Shown here one piece after another: positions 1-11,045 of a stretch of 64,000 bases of DNA. The notes under the pieces are model-generated. The model was not told where the DNA came from, did no database searches, and saw only the letters and a list, made by a program, of their open reading frames with translations. Position 1 is the first letter of the stretch, and every line of letters starts with the position of its first letter. Position numbers and translations under genes: made by a program. Source of the DNA: Arsenophonus sp. (GTDB taxonomy: Bacteria; Pseudomonadota; Gammaproteobacteria; Enterobacterales; Enterobacteriaceae); NCBI GenBank assembly GCA_031446085.1, contig CP132901.1, positions 186,001-250,000 of the forward strand, given 5' to 3'.

Positions 1-623
1 TTTGAAAATATTCTTGCTGTTGCTACAGGTAAAATTAATAAAGAAGTGATAATTAAAGCACCTACAAATTTCATGGAAATGCCAATAGTCAATGCAGTTA
101 TTAACATCAGCAATAATTTTAATTTTTTTATTTTAATTCCATCCACAAAAGCTAAATCTTGATTAATTGTTATTAATAAAAATTTATTCCATTGACTAAT
201 TACAGTTATAATAATAAGAAATACTCCAATAGCAATAAACAATATATCATTATTAGTTACAGACAATAGATCACCAAATAAATATATCATTAAATTTGTT
301 CTAACATTTCCTATAATACTAACTATTAATAGACCTAATGAAAATGTTGTATGCGCTATAATTCCTAACAAAATATCAAGAGTTAATTGCTGATATTTTT
401 CTAACCAATTTAATAAAAAAGCTAAAATTAGTGTAATACAAATAACTGTATAAAATAAATTTATATCAAATAGTATGCTTAATGCTACTCCTAATAATGA
501 AGAATGTGCTAATGTATCACCAAAATATGATAATCTACGCCAAAATATAAAGGTTCCAAGAGGACCTGTAACAATTGTCAATAATATTCCAGCTGACCAG
601 CCAGGTATTAATAATTCAATCAT
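1..623 (-). CDS. znuB: Zinc ABC transporter permease ZnuB, 3' end cut by window edge
   Basis: Membrane-spanning subunit of the ZnuABC zinc importer in the inner membrane. Reading from the ATG at 623 gives an open frame of 207 codons running off the left edge. It opens [15 protein letters not shown] and continues with [21 protein letters not shown], the typical start of ZnuB (261 residues in E. coli), so about 50 C-terminal residues lie outside. The visible part is strongly hydrophobic, as expected of a multi-pass permease. It lies 35 bp after znuC on the same strand; in E. coli the two overlap slightly, so the junction has loosened but co-transcription remains likely. Confidence 0.93.
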   Translation of the reverse strand, partial: MIELLIPGWSAGILLTIVTGPLGTFIFWRRLSYFGDTLAHSSLLGVALSILFDINLFYTVICITLILAFLLNWLEKYQQLTLDILLGIIAHTTFSLGLLIVSIIGNVRTNLMIYLFGDLLSVTNNDILFIAIGVFLIIITVISQWNKFLLITINQDLAFVDGIKIKKLKLLLMLITALTIGISMKFVGALIITSLLILPVATARIFS

Positions 624-658
624 ATTATTATATTATTATTTGATAGAAATATAAGCAA

Positions 659-1312
659 TCATTTATAGTAATCAGAAACTATTTTATGAAAGAATTCTTT
701 TTTTACTTTGGAAAAATTGATTTGTTTATTTTTTATAAACAAAATTTTATTTGTTTTTTTCATGATTTTTTTAATATCGTGAGAAATAATAAATACAGCA
801 CAATTAAATTTTGATCTAACAATTTCAATTAGATTATATAATTTTTTTTGTCCATTAATATCTAGATTTTTTGTAGGTTCATCTAGTACTAATAATTCTG
901 GATTATCTAATAACGAACGAGCAAGTAAAACTTTTTGGATTTCTCCACCAGAAAGAGTGTACATTTGTTTATTTATTAAATATTCACCATCTACATAAAT
1001 TAATGTAGCAATGATCTCATCAATATTAACTTTTTTCAGAGTCATAAATCTTTTTACAGTCAATGGTATTGTCATATCTATAGAAAAAAATTGAGGAACG
1101 TATCCAATTCTTAAAGAGGACTTGTAAAATATTTTTCCATTTTTATATGGTAATAAACCTAAAATTATCTTAGCTAAAGTAGATTTTCCTACTCCATTTT
1201 TACCAATTACTGTTAATATATCTCTAGGATATAAACTAAAAGATATATTTTGAAGAAATAGAATTTTGTTTATATTAATAGAAATATTTTTTAATATTAA
1301 TAATGGTTGCAT
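659..1312 (-). CDS. znuC: Zinc ABC transporter ATPase ZnuC
   Basis: ATP-hydrolysing subunit that powers zinc import through ZnuB. Walker A GKNGVGKST is at residues 37-45, the ABC signature LSGGE at 120-124, Walker B LLVLDEP at 140-146, and the switch histidine in ISHD follows. At 217 residues it is about 34 shorter than the E. coli protein (251), the loss being at the C-terminus after the nucleotide-binding core. It is transcribed divergently from znuA over a 71-bp spacer carrying a possible Zur site, the ancestral arrangement. Every ATPase motif is intact, so it should be functional. Confidence 0.95.
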   Translation of the reverse strand: MQPLLILKNISININKILFLQNISFSLYPRDILTVIGKNGVGKSTLAKIILGLLPYKNGKIFYKSSLRIGYVPQFFSIDMTIPLTVKRFMTLKKVNIDEIIATLIYVDGEYLINKQMYTLSGGEIQKVLLARSLLDNPELLVLDEPTKNLDINGQKKLYNLIEIVRSKFNCAVFIISHDIKKIMKKTNKILFIKNKQINFSKVKKEFFHKIVSDYYK

Positions 1313-1342
1313 AGTATAAAAAAATCTTGTAGCTTAAAAATA

Positions 1343-1365
1343 TTTCTGATACATTATCATGCTTA
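1343..1365. promoter_or_regulatory. Possible Zur (zinc uptake regulator) operator between znuC and znuA
   Basis: The divergent znuC/znuA spacer holds TGATACATTATCATGCTT (1347-1364). It can be aligned with the E. coli Zur operator core TGTTATAATATCACACTT, sharing the TATCA half, the CTT flank and most of the left half. The inner arms TGATA and TATCA (1347-1359) are a perfect dyad around CAT. The position, between divergent zinc-uptake genes, is the ancestral one. Chance similarity is possible in such A/T-rich DNA, and no zur gene lies in this window. Confidence 0.4.
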
Positions 1366-1383
1366 TTTTTTAAAAACTATATT

Positions 1384-2310
1384 ATGTTGAAAAAAAAATT
1401 ATATATATTAATATTCTATTTTTTTTGTTTTCAATTAAATGCATTTGTAGTAACGTCAATACGACCTTTAAGTTTTATAGCATCTGCTATTACAGATGGT
1501 ATTACTGATGTTTACAGTTTAGTTCCTATTGGAAGTTCTCCTCATGATTATTCAATAAAAATATCTGACTTAAAAAAAATTAAAAATTCAGATTTATTAA
1601 TTTGGATCGGACCTAACTTAGAAAACTTTTTAATTAAAGTAATACATAATGTTCCAAAAAATAATGTTATTACATTAATGTATGATGTTAATATAAAAAA
1701 AATGTTATTAAAAAATAATTCTAATGATTTTGAGAATTTTTATAAAAAAAGAAGGTACCAAAAAATTGATGATCATCTTAATTTTCACAATGTTAATACA
1801 CATATTTGGTTATCTTCGGATATTGCATTCATTATTGCAAAAAATATTTATGAAAAATTAATTATTCTTTATCCAGAATATCAAAATAAATTAAATCATA
1901 ATTTAAATGTTTTTAAAAAAAATCTTAAAGATGTTAATAAAAAAATAAATGATGAGTTTTTTTCATTAAGAAATAAGAAATATTTTGTTTTTCATGATGC
2001 ATATGCTTATTTTGAACAGAAGTACAATTTATCTTCATCAGGATATTTTACGATTAATCCTACAATTTATCCTGGAATAAAAACATTATATAAAATTAAA
2101 AAAATTTTAAATAAAGAAAATATATCTTGTATTTTTGTAGAACCACAATTTAAATTTTCAATAATAGAATCTATTGTAAAAAATACAAATGTAAAAATAG
2201 GGATTTTAGATCCTTTAGGAGATGAAATATCTATAAATAAAAATAGTTATTTAGAATTTTTGACTATGTTATCTCAGCAATTTAAATATTGTTTATATAA
2301 AAATATTTGA
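1384..2310 (+). CDS. znuA: Periplasmic zinc-binding protein ZnuA
   Basis: Solute-binding protein of the ZnuABC importer, catching Zn2+ in the periplasm. A hydrophobic signal peptide occupies about residues 1-20 (cleavage probably after NA). The three zinc-ligand histidines are recognisable in SSPHDY (H54), NTHIW (H140) and FHDAY (H204), matching H60/H143/H207 of E. coli. The long His/Asp-rich loop of the E. coli protein, just before the second ligand, is reduced to a short basic stretch with only three histidines (about 121-137). Length is 308 residues. mepM follows after 12 bp, so the two probably share a transcript as in E. coli. Confidence 0.95.
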   Translation: MLKKKLYILIFYFFCFQLNAFVVTSIRPLSFIASAITDGITDVYSLVPIGSSPHDYSIKISDLKKIKNSDLLIWIGPNLENFLIKVIHNVPKNNVITLMYDVNIKKMLLKNNSNDFENFYKKRRYQKIDDHLNFHNVNTHIWLSSDIAFIIAKNIYEKLIILYPEYQNKLNHNLNVFKKNLKDVNKKINDEFFSLRNKKYFVFHDAYAYFEQKYNLSSSGYFTINPTIYPGIKTLYKIKKILNKENISCIFVEPQFKFSIIESIVKNTNVKIGILDPLGDEISINKNSYLEFLTMLSQQFKYCLYKNI

Positions 2311-2322
2311 GGAATATTATAG

Positions 2323-3582
2323 ATGCAGAAAATAGTAAAAAATATTTTTCAGACATACATTAATTTAAATAAAAAATATAAATTTTTTTTAAGAAAGATA
2401 TTAATCTTATCATTTATTTTTTATTTTTTTCAAATTATTTCTCAAATATCAAATTTAAGAAAATTAAAAGAATTTTTTGTAAATTATTTTTATAAAAATA
2501 GTGATATAAATTTTTATTTGTATAAAAAATATAAAGAAATAGAAAGTTTTTTATATTTATTGCAATATAAAAAAAAAAATGATGATATATCTTTTCATTC
2601 TTTTAAAAATAATAAAAGAATATTTAATAATATTTTTAATATTAATCAAAGAATAATTAATAATAAATATTATTTAGATTTTAATCTAAATGAATTATAT
2701 ATTTCAAATATAAATAATAAAAAAAGATATTTTTATAGTAATGAGGAAATATCGCGTTTAATAAATCAATATTTTTATATGTATTCTGATATAACGTATA
2801 AGTATGTTGATTTTATTATTGTTAAAAAAAATTTTATTAATGATTTAATAAATACTGATTTAAATATTTATGAAATTAATCAGATAATAAAAATTATATC
2901 ATATCAAATAAATATTAATAAGATAAAATCTGGAGATCAAATTTCATTTTTAATTTATAAAAAAGTTTTTAATAGAAAGAGTAAAATTTTTGCAATATAT
3001 TGCATAATAAGTCAAAAAAAATACTTTATACTTTTAAAAAGTAATAATGAATATATTGACATTAATGAAAATCACTTAAATTTTGATTTTTTAAATTTTC
3101 CTTCAAAAAAAAGATTTCGAATTTCTTCATATTTTAATTTAAATAGATTACATCCTATTACAAAAAAAGTTTCTCCACATTTTGGAGTTGATTTGTCTAT
3201 GCCTATTGGTACTCCTGTTATTTCTATAGGAGATGGAAAAATAGTATCAGCAAAATATGATAAAATAGCAGGAAATTTTATTACTATATCTCATAATATA
3301 AATTATATAAGTCGATATTTACATTTACAAAAAATTTTTGTACATAATGGACAAATAGTAAAAAAAGGAGAATGTATTGCATTATCTGGTAATTCTGGTA
3401 GAACAACTGGACCACATTTGCATTATGAATTTTGGATTAATAATAAACCAGTAGACCCATTAAAATTAGAGATATTAATTCCAAGATTAAATAAATATGA
3501 ATATGAAGAATTTCATAATTTTTTAAAAAAAATTAGATCTAAATTAAGTTTGATTGAAAATTTCTATATATTTGAAAGATAA
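2323..3582 (+). CDS. mepM: Murein DD-endopeptidase MepM (LytM/M23 family)
   Basis: Cuts D-Ala-mDAP cross-links in peptidoglycan to make room for new strands. The C-terminal M23 domain (about residues 280-385) carries HFGVD (H286, D290) and HLH (365-367), the zinc ligands and catalytic histidine. A single membrane anchor lies near residues 22-42. The region between has drifted to Asn/Lys/Ile-rich sequence but keeps the approximate length of E. coli MepM (419 against 440). GAGGA precedes the ATG. An 11-A tract at 2569-2579 sits inside the coding sequence. The znuA-mepM-lpxM order is ancestral. Confidence 0.9.
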   Translation: MQKIVKNIFQTYINLNKKYKFFLRKILILSFIFYFFQIISQISNLRKLKEFFVNYFYKNSDINFYLYKKYKEIESFLYLLQYKKKNDDISFHSFKNNKRIFNNIFNINQRIINNKYYLDFNLNELYISNINNKKRYFYSNEEISRLINQYFYMYSDITYKYVDFIIVKKNFINDLINTDLNIYEINQIIKIISYQININKIKSGDQISFLIYKKVFNRKSKIFAIYCIISQKKYFILLKSNNEYIDINENHLNFDFLNFPSKKRFRISSYFNLNRLHPITKKVSPHFGVDLSMPIGTPVISIGDGKIVSAKYDKIAGNFITISHNINYISRYLHLQKIFVHNGQIVKKGECIALSGNSGRTTGPHLHYEFWINNKPVDPLKLEILIPRLNKYEYEEFHNFLKKIRSKLSLIENFYIFER

Positions 3583-3602
3583 AATTAAATTTGATATATG
3601 AG

Positions 3603-3625
3603 ATCTATTATTTTAAATAATAGAT
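3603..3625. repeat. Inverted repeat between mepM and lpxM
   Basis: ATCTATTATTT (3603-3613) and AAATAATAGAT (3615-3625) are perfect complements around one base; sterically this gives about an 8-bp stem with a 7-base loop. A T-rich stretch follows on the plus strand, so it may act as a weak terminator or processing site after mepM. Confidence 0.35.
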
Positions 3626-3666
3626 TATTATCTTATTTATATTTTTAAAAAAAATTGAGTAAAACA

Positions 3667-4626
3667 ATGAATAAAAAAAAAAATACGAATAAAAAATGTG
3701 GATATATACCCACTTTTCATTATTTTTATCTTTTTCCACAATATTGGGGAACTTGGATTCTTGCTTTTTTATTAGTATGTGTTGCATATTTACCATTTAA
3801 ATATAGAGATAAATTATTAGCAAAATTAGGACATTTAATAGGTAAATGTAAATTAGCTAAAAGTGCACGTAGGAGAGCAAATATTAATTTATTAAAATGT
3901 TTTCCTGAATTTACACAAAAACGAAGGGAAAAATATCTTAATGAAATGTTTGCAGTTGCTCCGCAATCATTAGGTATTTTAGCTGAATTAGTATTACGTG
4001 GCATTGGAAATACAGCATCTCGTACAAAATGGCATAATGAAAATATTATAGACAAATTAAAAAAAGAAAAACGTAATGTTATTTTTATGGTACCTCATGG
4101 TTGGGCTGTAGATATACCTGCAGTTTTGTTAGCAGCTAAAGGTAACAAAATAGCTGCTATGTTTCATCACCAAAAAGATCCAGTTGCAGATTATTTGTGG
4201 AATAAAGCAAGATATTCTTTTGGTGGACGTTTACATTCTCGTGAGGCTGGAATTAAACCATTTGTAGAGAGTGTTAAAGAAGGTTTTTGGGGATTTTATT
4301 TGCCTGATCAAGATCATGGTTATAAAAATAGTGAATTTGTTGATTTTTTTGCAACTCATAAAGCAACTTTACCTAAAATAGGACAATTAATGAAAATTTG
4401 TAAAGCAGCTATTGTTCCATTATTTCCAGTATATAATTATAAAACACATAAATTAGATATTTATATACGAGATCCTATGGAAGATATTTTAGGAAAAAGT
4501 GATCAATATGTAGCAAGAAGAATGAATGAAGAGTTAGAATATTTAATTAGGCCTTATTTAGAACAATATGCTTGGATTTTAAAATTTTTAAAAACTCGTC
4601 AAAATGGAGAAGTTACATTATATTAA
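3667..4626 (+). CDS. lpxM: Lipid A late acyltransferase LpxM (MsbB)
   Basis: Adds the final myristoyl chain to lipid A at the inner membrane, implying a hexa-acylated lipid A. The acyltransferase HX4D motif is HGWAVD (H144-D149), and LPDQDHG, FVDFFATHKATLP and ILKFLKTR match E. coli LpxM closely. I chose the ATG at 3667 because MNKKKNTNK then lines up with the E. coli start; a TTG at 3655 would add four residues. Length 319 residues against 323. An N-terminal hydrophobic anchor is present. The stop lies only 3 bp from the stop of convergent eno. Conservation is clearly higher than in neighbouring mepM. Confidence 0.94.
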   Translation: MNKKKNTNKKCGYIPTFHYFYLFPQYWGTWILAFLLVCVAYLPFKYRDKLLAKLGHLIGKCKLAKSARRRANINLLKCFPEFTQKRREKYLNEMFAVAPQSLGILAELVLRGIGNTASRTKWHNENIIDKLKKEKRNVIFMVPHGWAVDIPAVLLAAKGNKIAAMFHHQKDPVADYLWNKARYSFGGRLHSREAGIKPFVESVKEGFWGFYLPDQDHGYKNSEFVDFFATHKATLPKIGQLMKICKAAIVPLFPVYNYKTHKLDIYIRDPMEDILGKSDQYVARRMNEELEYLIRPYLEQYAWILKFLKTRQNGEVTLY

Positions 4627-4629
4627 TTT

Positions 4630-5889
4630 TTATTTTTTTGACAATGATTCTTCAATACGTATTAGTTGATTAAATTTAGCTGTATGTTCGGATCTTGTAA
4701 TAGAGCCTATTTTTATTTTTTTTGATCCTGTTCCAACAGCAAAATCTGCTATTGTTGTATCTTCAGTTTCTCCAGATCGATGTGAAATAATAATTGAATA
4801 TCCAATATTTTTTGCCATTTTTATAATTTTTAATGTTTCTGTAACAGTACCTATTTGATTTAATTTAATAATAATTGAATTTGCAACTTTCATTTTTTTA
4901 CCATATTTTAACATTTCTATATTCGTTGCAAATATATCATCTCCAACTAGTTGTATTTTTTTACCTAAAATTTTTGTTTGGTATACGAAACCATCCCAAT
5001 CATTTTCATCTAATCCATCTTCAATATATGTAATAAAATATTTTTTAGATATATTATTTAAATAATGTGTTAATTCTTTTGAAGAAAAAATTTTATTTTT
5101 TTCAAAATAATATTTTTTATTTTTTTTATTATAAAAAGTAGAAGATGCACAGTCTATTGCTAAAGTAATATCTTTACCTATTTTATATCCTGCATTTTTA
5201 ATAGAACGCAGTATAGTTTTAAAAACTATATGATGAGATTTAAAATTAGGTGTATATCCTCCTTCATAACCTACAGAAGTACTAATATTACATTTTTTTA
5301 AAATGTTACCTAAATGATAAAAAATTTCTGAACCAATTCTTGCAGATTCTTTAAAATTTTTTGCAGATATTGGTTGTATCATAAATTCTTGTATTTTTAA
5401 ATTATTATTTGCATGTTTTCCTCCATTGATAATATTAATCATAGGTAATGGTATTGTAAATTTATTTGGTGTTCCATTAAGTTCTGAAATACGTTGATAT
5501 AGAGGTATTTTTTTTAATAATGCAGAAATTTTTAAATTTGCTAAAGATACTGCCAAAATAGAATTAGACCCAAGATTAGATTTATTTTTTGTTCCATCTA
5601 AATTGATTAATATACGATCTATATTTTCTTGATCCATAGGATTTTTATTGATTAGATTAGAAGCAATTGGTCCATTAATCATTGAAACTGCATTTAAAAC
5701 TCCCTTACCAAAAAAACGTGAAAAATTATTATCTCTTAATTCTAATGTTTCTTTTGAACTAATTGAAGTTCCAGAAGGAACGGATGCTATACTATAATAT
5801 CCATTTTTTAAATGGATTTCTGCTTCAATTGTAGGGATTCCTCTTGAATCAAGAATTTCTCTTCCTATTACTTTATTGATATTAGACAT
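4630..5889 (-). CDS. eno: Enolase
   Basis: Converts 2-phosphoglycerate to phosphoenolpyruvate in glycolysis; PEP also feeds AroH and AroA encoded here. The 419 residues align without gaps to E. coli enolase over most of their length, but the last dozen or so residues are missing. Metal ligands and the catalytic lysines (in IIIKLNQIG and KIKIGS) are present, as is catalytic E209. Three near-invariant loops are altered: PSGASTG reads PSGTSIS (38-44), EHADNN reads KHANNN (158-163), and the Asp before E209 is Tyr (GYEGG, Y208). Probably active, but these are unusual. pyrG lies 4 bp upstream on the same strand, as in E. coli. Confidence 0.95.
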   Translation of the reverse strand: MSNINKVIGREILDSRGIPTIEAEIHLKNGYYSIASVPSGTSISSKETLELRDNNFSRFFGKGVLNAVSMINGPIASNLINKNPMDQENIDRILINLDGTKNKSNLGSNSILAVSLANLKISALLKKIPLYQRISELNGTPNKFTIPLPMINIINGGKHANNNLKIQEFMIQPISAKNFKESARIGSEIFYHLGNILKKCNISTSVGYEGGYTPNFKSHHIVFKTILRSIKNAGYKIGKDITLAIDCASSTFYNKKNKKYYFEKNKIFSSKELTHYLNNISKKYFITYIEDGLDENDWDGFVYQTKILGKKIQLVGDDIFATNIEMLKYGKKMKVANSIIIKLNQIGTVTETLKIIKMAKNIGYSIIISHRSGETEDTTIADFAVGTGSKKIKIGSITRSEHTAKFNQLIRIEESLSKK

Positions 5890-5893
5890 ATTA

Positions 5894-7522
<1,629 letters not shown>

Positions 7523-7798
7523 TTAAAAAAAAGTTATTGTTTTATTGGTTAATAAATAAAAATTTTTTTTTATGAAAATAAAATAATTAGAAAAATATTT
7601 TATAGATTAACATTTAACAAATATTTTTTATATTATCATTTTTTTATATTATTTAGTGTAAAATTTAATTTTTTTAAAAAAAGTATTAATAAATTTAATG
7701 AATTTATTTAAAAATGTACTTGTATATATTTAGATATGATAGGTTTAAAATATATAGTATAAAAAAATTTTTTGTAAAATATTTTTGAGGATTAATAA

Positions 7799-8887
7799 AT
7801 GAATCAAATATATAATTTTAGTGCTGGTCCTTCTATGTTACCAATTTCTGTTTTAAAACATATAAAAAAAGAATTATATAACTGGAATGGATATGGCATA
7901 TCAATATTAGAAATAAATCATCGCAATATTTTATTTATTAAAATGATTGAAGAAATAGAAAAAAATTTTCGTTATTTATTAAATATTCCAAAAAATTATA
8001 AAGTATTGTTTTGTCATGGTGGTGCAAGAGGACAATTTTCAGCATTTCCTTTAAATTTATTTAAAAAAAATGAAGTAGTTGATTATATTATTACTGGATA
8101 TTGGAGTAAAATAGCAGCAAAAGAAGGTAGAAAATACTGTATTCCTAATTGTATTAATATTAGTTTTTATAAAAATTCTCGTATTTATTTAAAAAATATA
8201 TATCAATGGCCTTTAACAAAAGAATCAAAATACATTCATTATTGTCATAATGAAACTATTGATGGTATAGCTATTCATGATATTCCTTTTTTTCCTTCTG
8301 ATAAAATAGTAATTGCAGATTATTCATCATCTATATTATCTGCTCCTATTGATATTAGTAAATTTGGATTGATATATGCTAGTGCACAAAAAAATATTGG
8401 ATCTTCAGGGTTAACTTTTGTTATCATACGTGACGATTTATTAGGTTTTCCTAGAAAAGAAACTCCTTCAATATTAAATTATACTTTATTGGAAAAAAGT
8501 CATTATTTTTATAATACTCCACCAATATTTTCATTATATTTATCAGGAATAATGTTAAAATGGATTAAAAGTCAAGGGGGATTAATTAAAATGGAAAAAA
8601 AAAATAAAAAAAAAGCTCAATTACTATATAATAAAATTATTGAAAGTAGTTTTTATGTCAATCATGTTGCTTTTCGAAATCGTTCTTTAATGAATATTCC
8701 GTTTTATCTTGATACAAAAAATTTGGAAGAAAAATTTTTAAAAATGGCTGAAAAAAAAGGATTACTCTTTTTAAGAGGACATCGTAATTCTGGAGGGATA
8801 CGTGCATCATTATATAATGCTATGCCAATAAAAGGAGTTCAAAAGTTAGTAAATTTTATGAAAGAATTTGAATTTAACTATAAATAA
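7799..8887 (+). CDS. serC: Phosphoserine / phosphohydroxythreonine aminotransferase SerC
   Basis: PLP-dependent transaminase for serine synthesis and, in gamma-proteobacteria, the third step of the DXP-dependent pyridoxal (B6) pathway. PLP lysine lies in ASAQKNIG (near residue 198); FSAGPSMLP, CHGGARGQF and HRNSGGIRAS match E. coli SerC. Length 362. TGAGGA precedes the ATG by a normal spacing. A10 and A9 tracts separated by one T (8595-8614) fall within a Lys-rich helix. aroA follows after 20 bp; serC-aroA is an old gamma-proteobacterial operon. Neither serA/serB nor the other pdx genes lie here, so whether it serves serine or B6 is open. Confidence 0.95.
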   Translation: MNQIYNFSAGPSMLPISVLKHIKKELYNWNGYGISILEINHRNILFIKMIEEIEKNFRYLLNIPKNYKVLFCHGGARGQFSAFPLNLFKKNEVVDYIITGYWSKIAAKEGRKYCIPNCINISFYKNSRIYLKNIYQWPLTKESKYIHYCHNETIDGIAIHDIPFFPSDKIVIADYSSSILSAPIDISKFGLIYASAQKNIGSSGLTFVIIRDDLLGFPRKETPSILNYTLLEKSHYFYNTPPIFSLYLSGIMLKWIKSQGGLIKMEKKNKKKAQLLYNKIIESSFYVNHVAFRNRSLMNIPFYLDTKNLEEKFLKMAEKKGLLFLRGHRNSGGIRASLYNAMPIKGVQKLVNFMKEFEFNYK

Positions 8888-8907
8888 TTTTTTTTATTTA
8901 TTAATTT

Positions 8908-10191
8908 ATGAATTATATTTTAATACCTAAAATTTCTTATATTAATGGTAGTATTACATTACCTGGATCAAAAAGTATTTCAAATCGAGTATTGTTATTA
9001 TCTGCCTTATCTAAAGGAATTACAAAAATAGAAAATTTATTAAAAAGTGATGATACATATCATATGTTAATGGCTTTAAAAAAATTAGGTATTCAATATA
9101 CTTTGTCAAAAAAGTATCAAATATGTAAAATTAAAGGTATTGGAAATCATTTCAATAATAAAAAAAACATTACTATTTTTATAGGAAATGCAGGTACAGT
9201 TCTTCGTCCTTTAACAGCTTTATTGTCTCTAGGTCATAATGATATTATTTTGATTGGAAATGATCAAATGAATAATAGACCAATCAAATATTTAGTAGAT
9301 TCTTTAAGACAAGGCGGTGCTAAAATTAAATATTTAGATAAAAATGGATATCCTCCTATACGTATATATGGAGGTTATATAGGAGGAAAAATTAAATTAA
9401 ATGGAAATATATCTAGTCAATTCTTAACCGGATTATTAATTCAAACACCATTATCTGATAATGATACTATTATTGAAATAAAAAATAGTTTAGTTTCTAA
9501 ACCTTATGTTAGATTAACGATCTTATTAATGAAAAAATTTGGTATTAAAATATACCATAGTAATTATTCTTATTTTTATATTCAAGGTAAACAACAATAT
9601 ATTTCTCCCGGTCATTATGTTGTTGAAGGTGACGCTACTTCTGCAACATATTTTTTAGCTTCTGCTGCAATTAAAGGAGGAACAGTTAGAACAATAGGAA
9701 TTAATCAAAATAGTATACAAGGAGATATTAAATTTTTTAATATTTTAAAAAGTATGGGTTCCAAAATTTTATTTGGTCATAATTATATTGAATGTTCAAA
9801 AAATAGACTTATTGGCTTAGATATTGATATGAACGATTATCCAGATTCAGCAATGACTTTATCTATTTTAGCATTATTTGCAGTAGAAAAAAGTATTATA
9901 AGAAATATACATCATTGGGTAGTCAAAGAATCCAATCGATTATATGCCATAAGTCATGAATTGAAAAAAATTGGTGTAAAAATTAAAATAGGACAAAATT
10001 ATATTGAGATTACTCCTCCTAAGCACATTAAATCTAAAATTATAGAAACTTATAATGATCACAGAATAGCAATGTGTTTTTCTTTATTATCTTTAAATAA
10101 AAAAATTATTCTTTCTAATCCTAAGTGTGTAAATAAAAGTTTTCCTAATTATTTTTTAGAATTTAATCGTATTAGTCATAGAAAGAAATAA
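8908..10191 (+). CDS. aroA: EPSP synthase AroA
   Basis: Joins shikimate-3-phosphate and PEP to give EPSP, the sixth step towards chorismate. The 427-residue protein carries LPGSKSISNR near the N-terminus, GNAGTVLRPL in the PEP loop, VEGDATSATYF and YNDHRIAMCFS near the C-terminus, all as in class I enzymes. KESNR replaces the E. coli KETDR around the catalytic Glu and Arg, a position that varies in the family. It sits between serC and cmk; E. coli ycaL is missing from between aroA and cmk. With aroH and pabB here it implies a working chorismate route. Confidence 0.96.
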   Translation: MNYILIPKISYINGSITLPGSKSISNRVLLLSALSKGITKIENLLKSDDTYHMLMALKKLGIQYTLSKKYQICKIKGIGNHFNNKKNITIFIGNAGTVLRPLTALLSLGHNDIILIGNDQMNNRPIKYLVDSLRQGGAKIKYLDKNGYPPIRIYGGYIGGKIKLNGNISSQFLTGLLIQTPLSDNDTIIEIKNSLVSKPYVRLTILLMKKFGIKIYHSNYSYFYIQGKQQYISPGHYVVEGDATSATYFLASAAIKGGTVRTIGINQNSIQGDIKFFNILKSMGSKILFGHNYIECSKNRLIGLDIDMNDYPDSAMTLSILALFAVEKSIIRNIHHWVVKESNRLYAISHELKKIGVKIKIGQNYIEITPPKHIKSKIIETYNDHRIAMCFSLLSLNKKIILSNPKCVNKSFPNYFLEFNRISHRKK

Positions 10192-10250
10192 TTTTTTTAA
10201 AAAAAATGGTTTAATGTATGTTAATAAATCAATTATTTAAAGAGGTTTTA

Positions 10251-10943
10251 GTGAATCAATTACCACCTGTAATAACTATTGATGGACCTAGTTCTGTTGG
10301 AAAAAGTAGTTTATCAAGAATATTAGCAAAAAAATTTAAATGGTCGTTGCTTAATTCTGGTATACTATACAGAATTATAGCATTTTTGTCTGAAAAGTTT
10401 AATGTAAATATCAACAATGAAGATGATTTATTATTATTAGCTAATTTTTTTAATATTTCTTTTTATTTTAAACATACTACTGTAATTGTTTTTTTTAAAA
10501 AAAAAAATATTACTTGCAATCTTTATACAGAAAAAATTGCAAATATAGCTTCAAAAATAGCAATTTTTCCAAGGTTGAGAAAAATTTTATTATATAAACA
10601 AAGAAATTTTAGAGTAAAACCTGGTTTGATTGCAGAAGGGAGAGATATGGGTACTGTAGTATTTCCTGATGCTAGAATTAAATTTTTTTTATTTTGTAAT
10701 TTGCAAGTTCGTATTTATAGAAGATTTAAAGAATTAAAAAATATGGGATTAAATGTTAACATTGATGAAGTTCGTGCACATGTAATAAAACGTGATCGTC
10801 GAGATAAAATTAGAAAATATTCACCTTTATTAATACCTAAAAATGCTTATGTTATAGATGTAACTAAATTATCAATTGAAGATCTTCAATTGATTGTTTT
10901 AAATTACTGTAAAGAAAAAAACATTTTTATAGATAAAATCTAA
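10251..10943 (+). CDS. cmk: Cytidylate kinase
   Basis: Phosphorylates CMP and dCMP using ATP. The P-loop reads GPSSVGKSS, and EGRDMGTVVFPDA and the Arg-rich LID region (RDRRDKIRKY) match E. coli Cmk. I place the start at the GTG at 10251: AAAGAGG lies 6 bases upstream, and MNQLPPVITIDG then lines up with the E. coli start. An ATG at 10218 would add 11 residues with no family counterpart and a poor ribosome site. Length 230 residues against 227. cmk precedes rpsA as in E. coli. Confidence 0.93.
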   Translation: MNQLPPVITIDGPSSVGKSSLSRILAKKFKWSLLNSGILYRIIAFLSEKFNVNINNEDDLLLLANFFNISFYFKHTTVIVFFKKKNITCNLYTEKIANIASKIAIFPRLRKILLYKQRNFRVKPGLIAEGRDMGTVVFPDARIKFFLFCNLQVRIYRRFKELKNMGLNVNIDEVRAHVIKRDRRDKIRKYSPLLIPKNAYVIDVTKLSIEDLQLIVLNYCKEKNIFIDKI

Positions 10944-10970
10944 TACTAAATATGTTATTGTTAAAAATAA

Positions 10971-10979
10971 TGGTATAAT
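10971..10979 (+). promoter_or_regulatory. Extended -10 promoter for rpsA
   Basis: TGGTATAAT fits the extended -10 consensus TGnTATAAT exactly. A start near 10986 would give a leader of about 119 nt that contains both hairpins described below. No good -35 is visible, which extended -10 promoters do not need. Confidence 0.5.
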
Positions 10980-11010
10980 TGTTTTTGAAAAAAGATAATA
11001 TTTTTTTATT

Positions 11011-11035
11011 CTTTATATGATGGAAATTTATAAAG
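11011..11035 (+). promoter_or_regulatory. rpsA leader hairpin 1 with GGA in the loop
   Basis: CTTTATA (11011-11017) pairs with TATAAAG (11029-11035), leaving the loop TGATGGAAATT. The stem is 7 bp and closed by a C-G pair. It is the first of two stem-loops between cmk and rpsA showing GGA in the loop, a feature described for S1 autoregulatory leaders in gamma-proteobacteria. Confidence 0.45.
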
Positions 11036-11045
11036 TATATTCAAC

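Noticed and set aside
3608-4055. Minus-strand open frames opposite lpxM
   Set aside because: They lie within a clear, conserved lpxM and have no ribosome site or family resemblance; stop-poor shadows.
9931-9939. AroA KESNR in place of KETDR
   Set aside because: The Glu and Arg are kept and this position varies in the EPSP synthase family, so it is not evidence of altered function.
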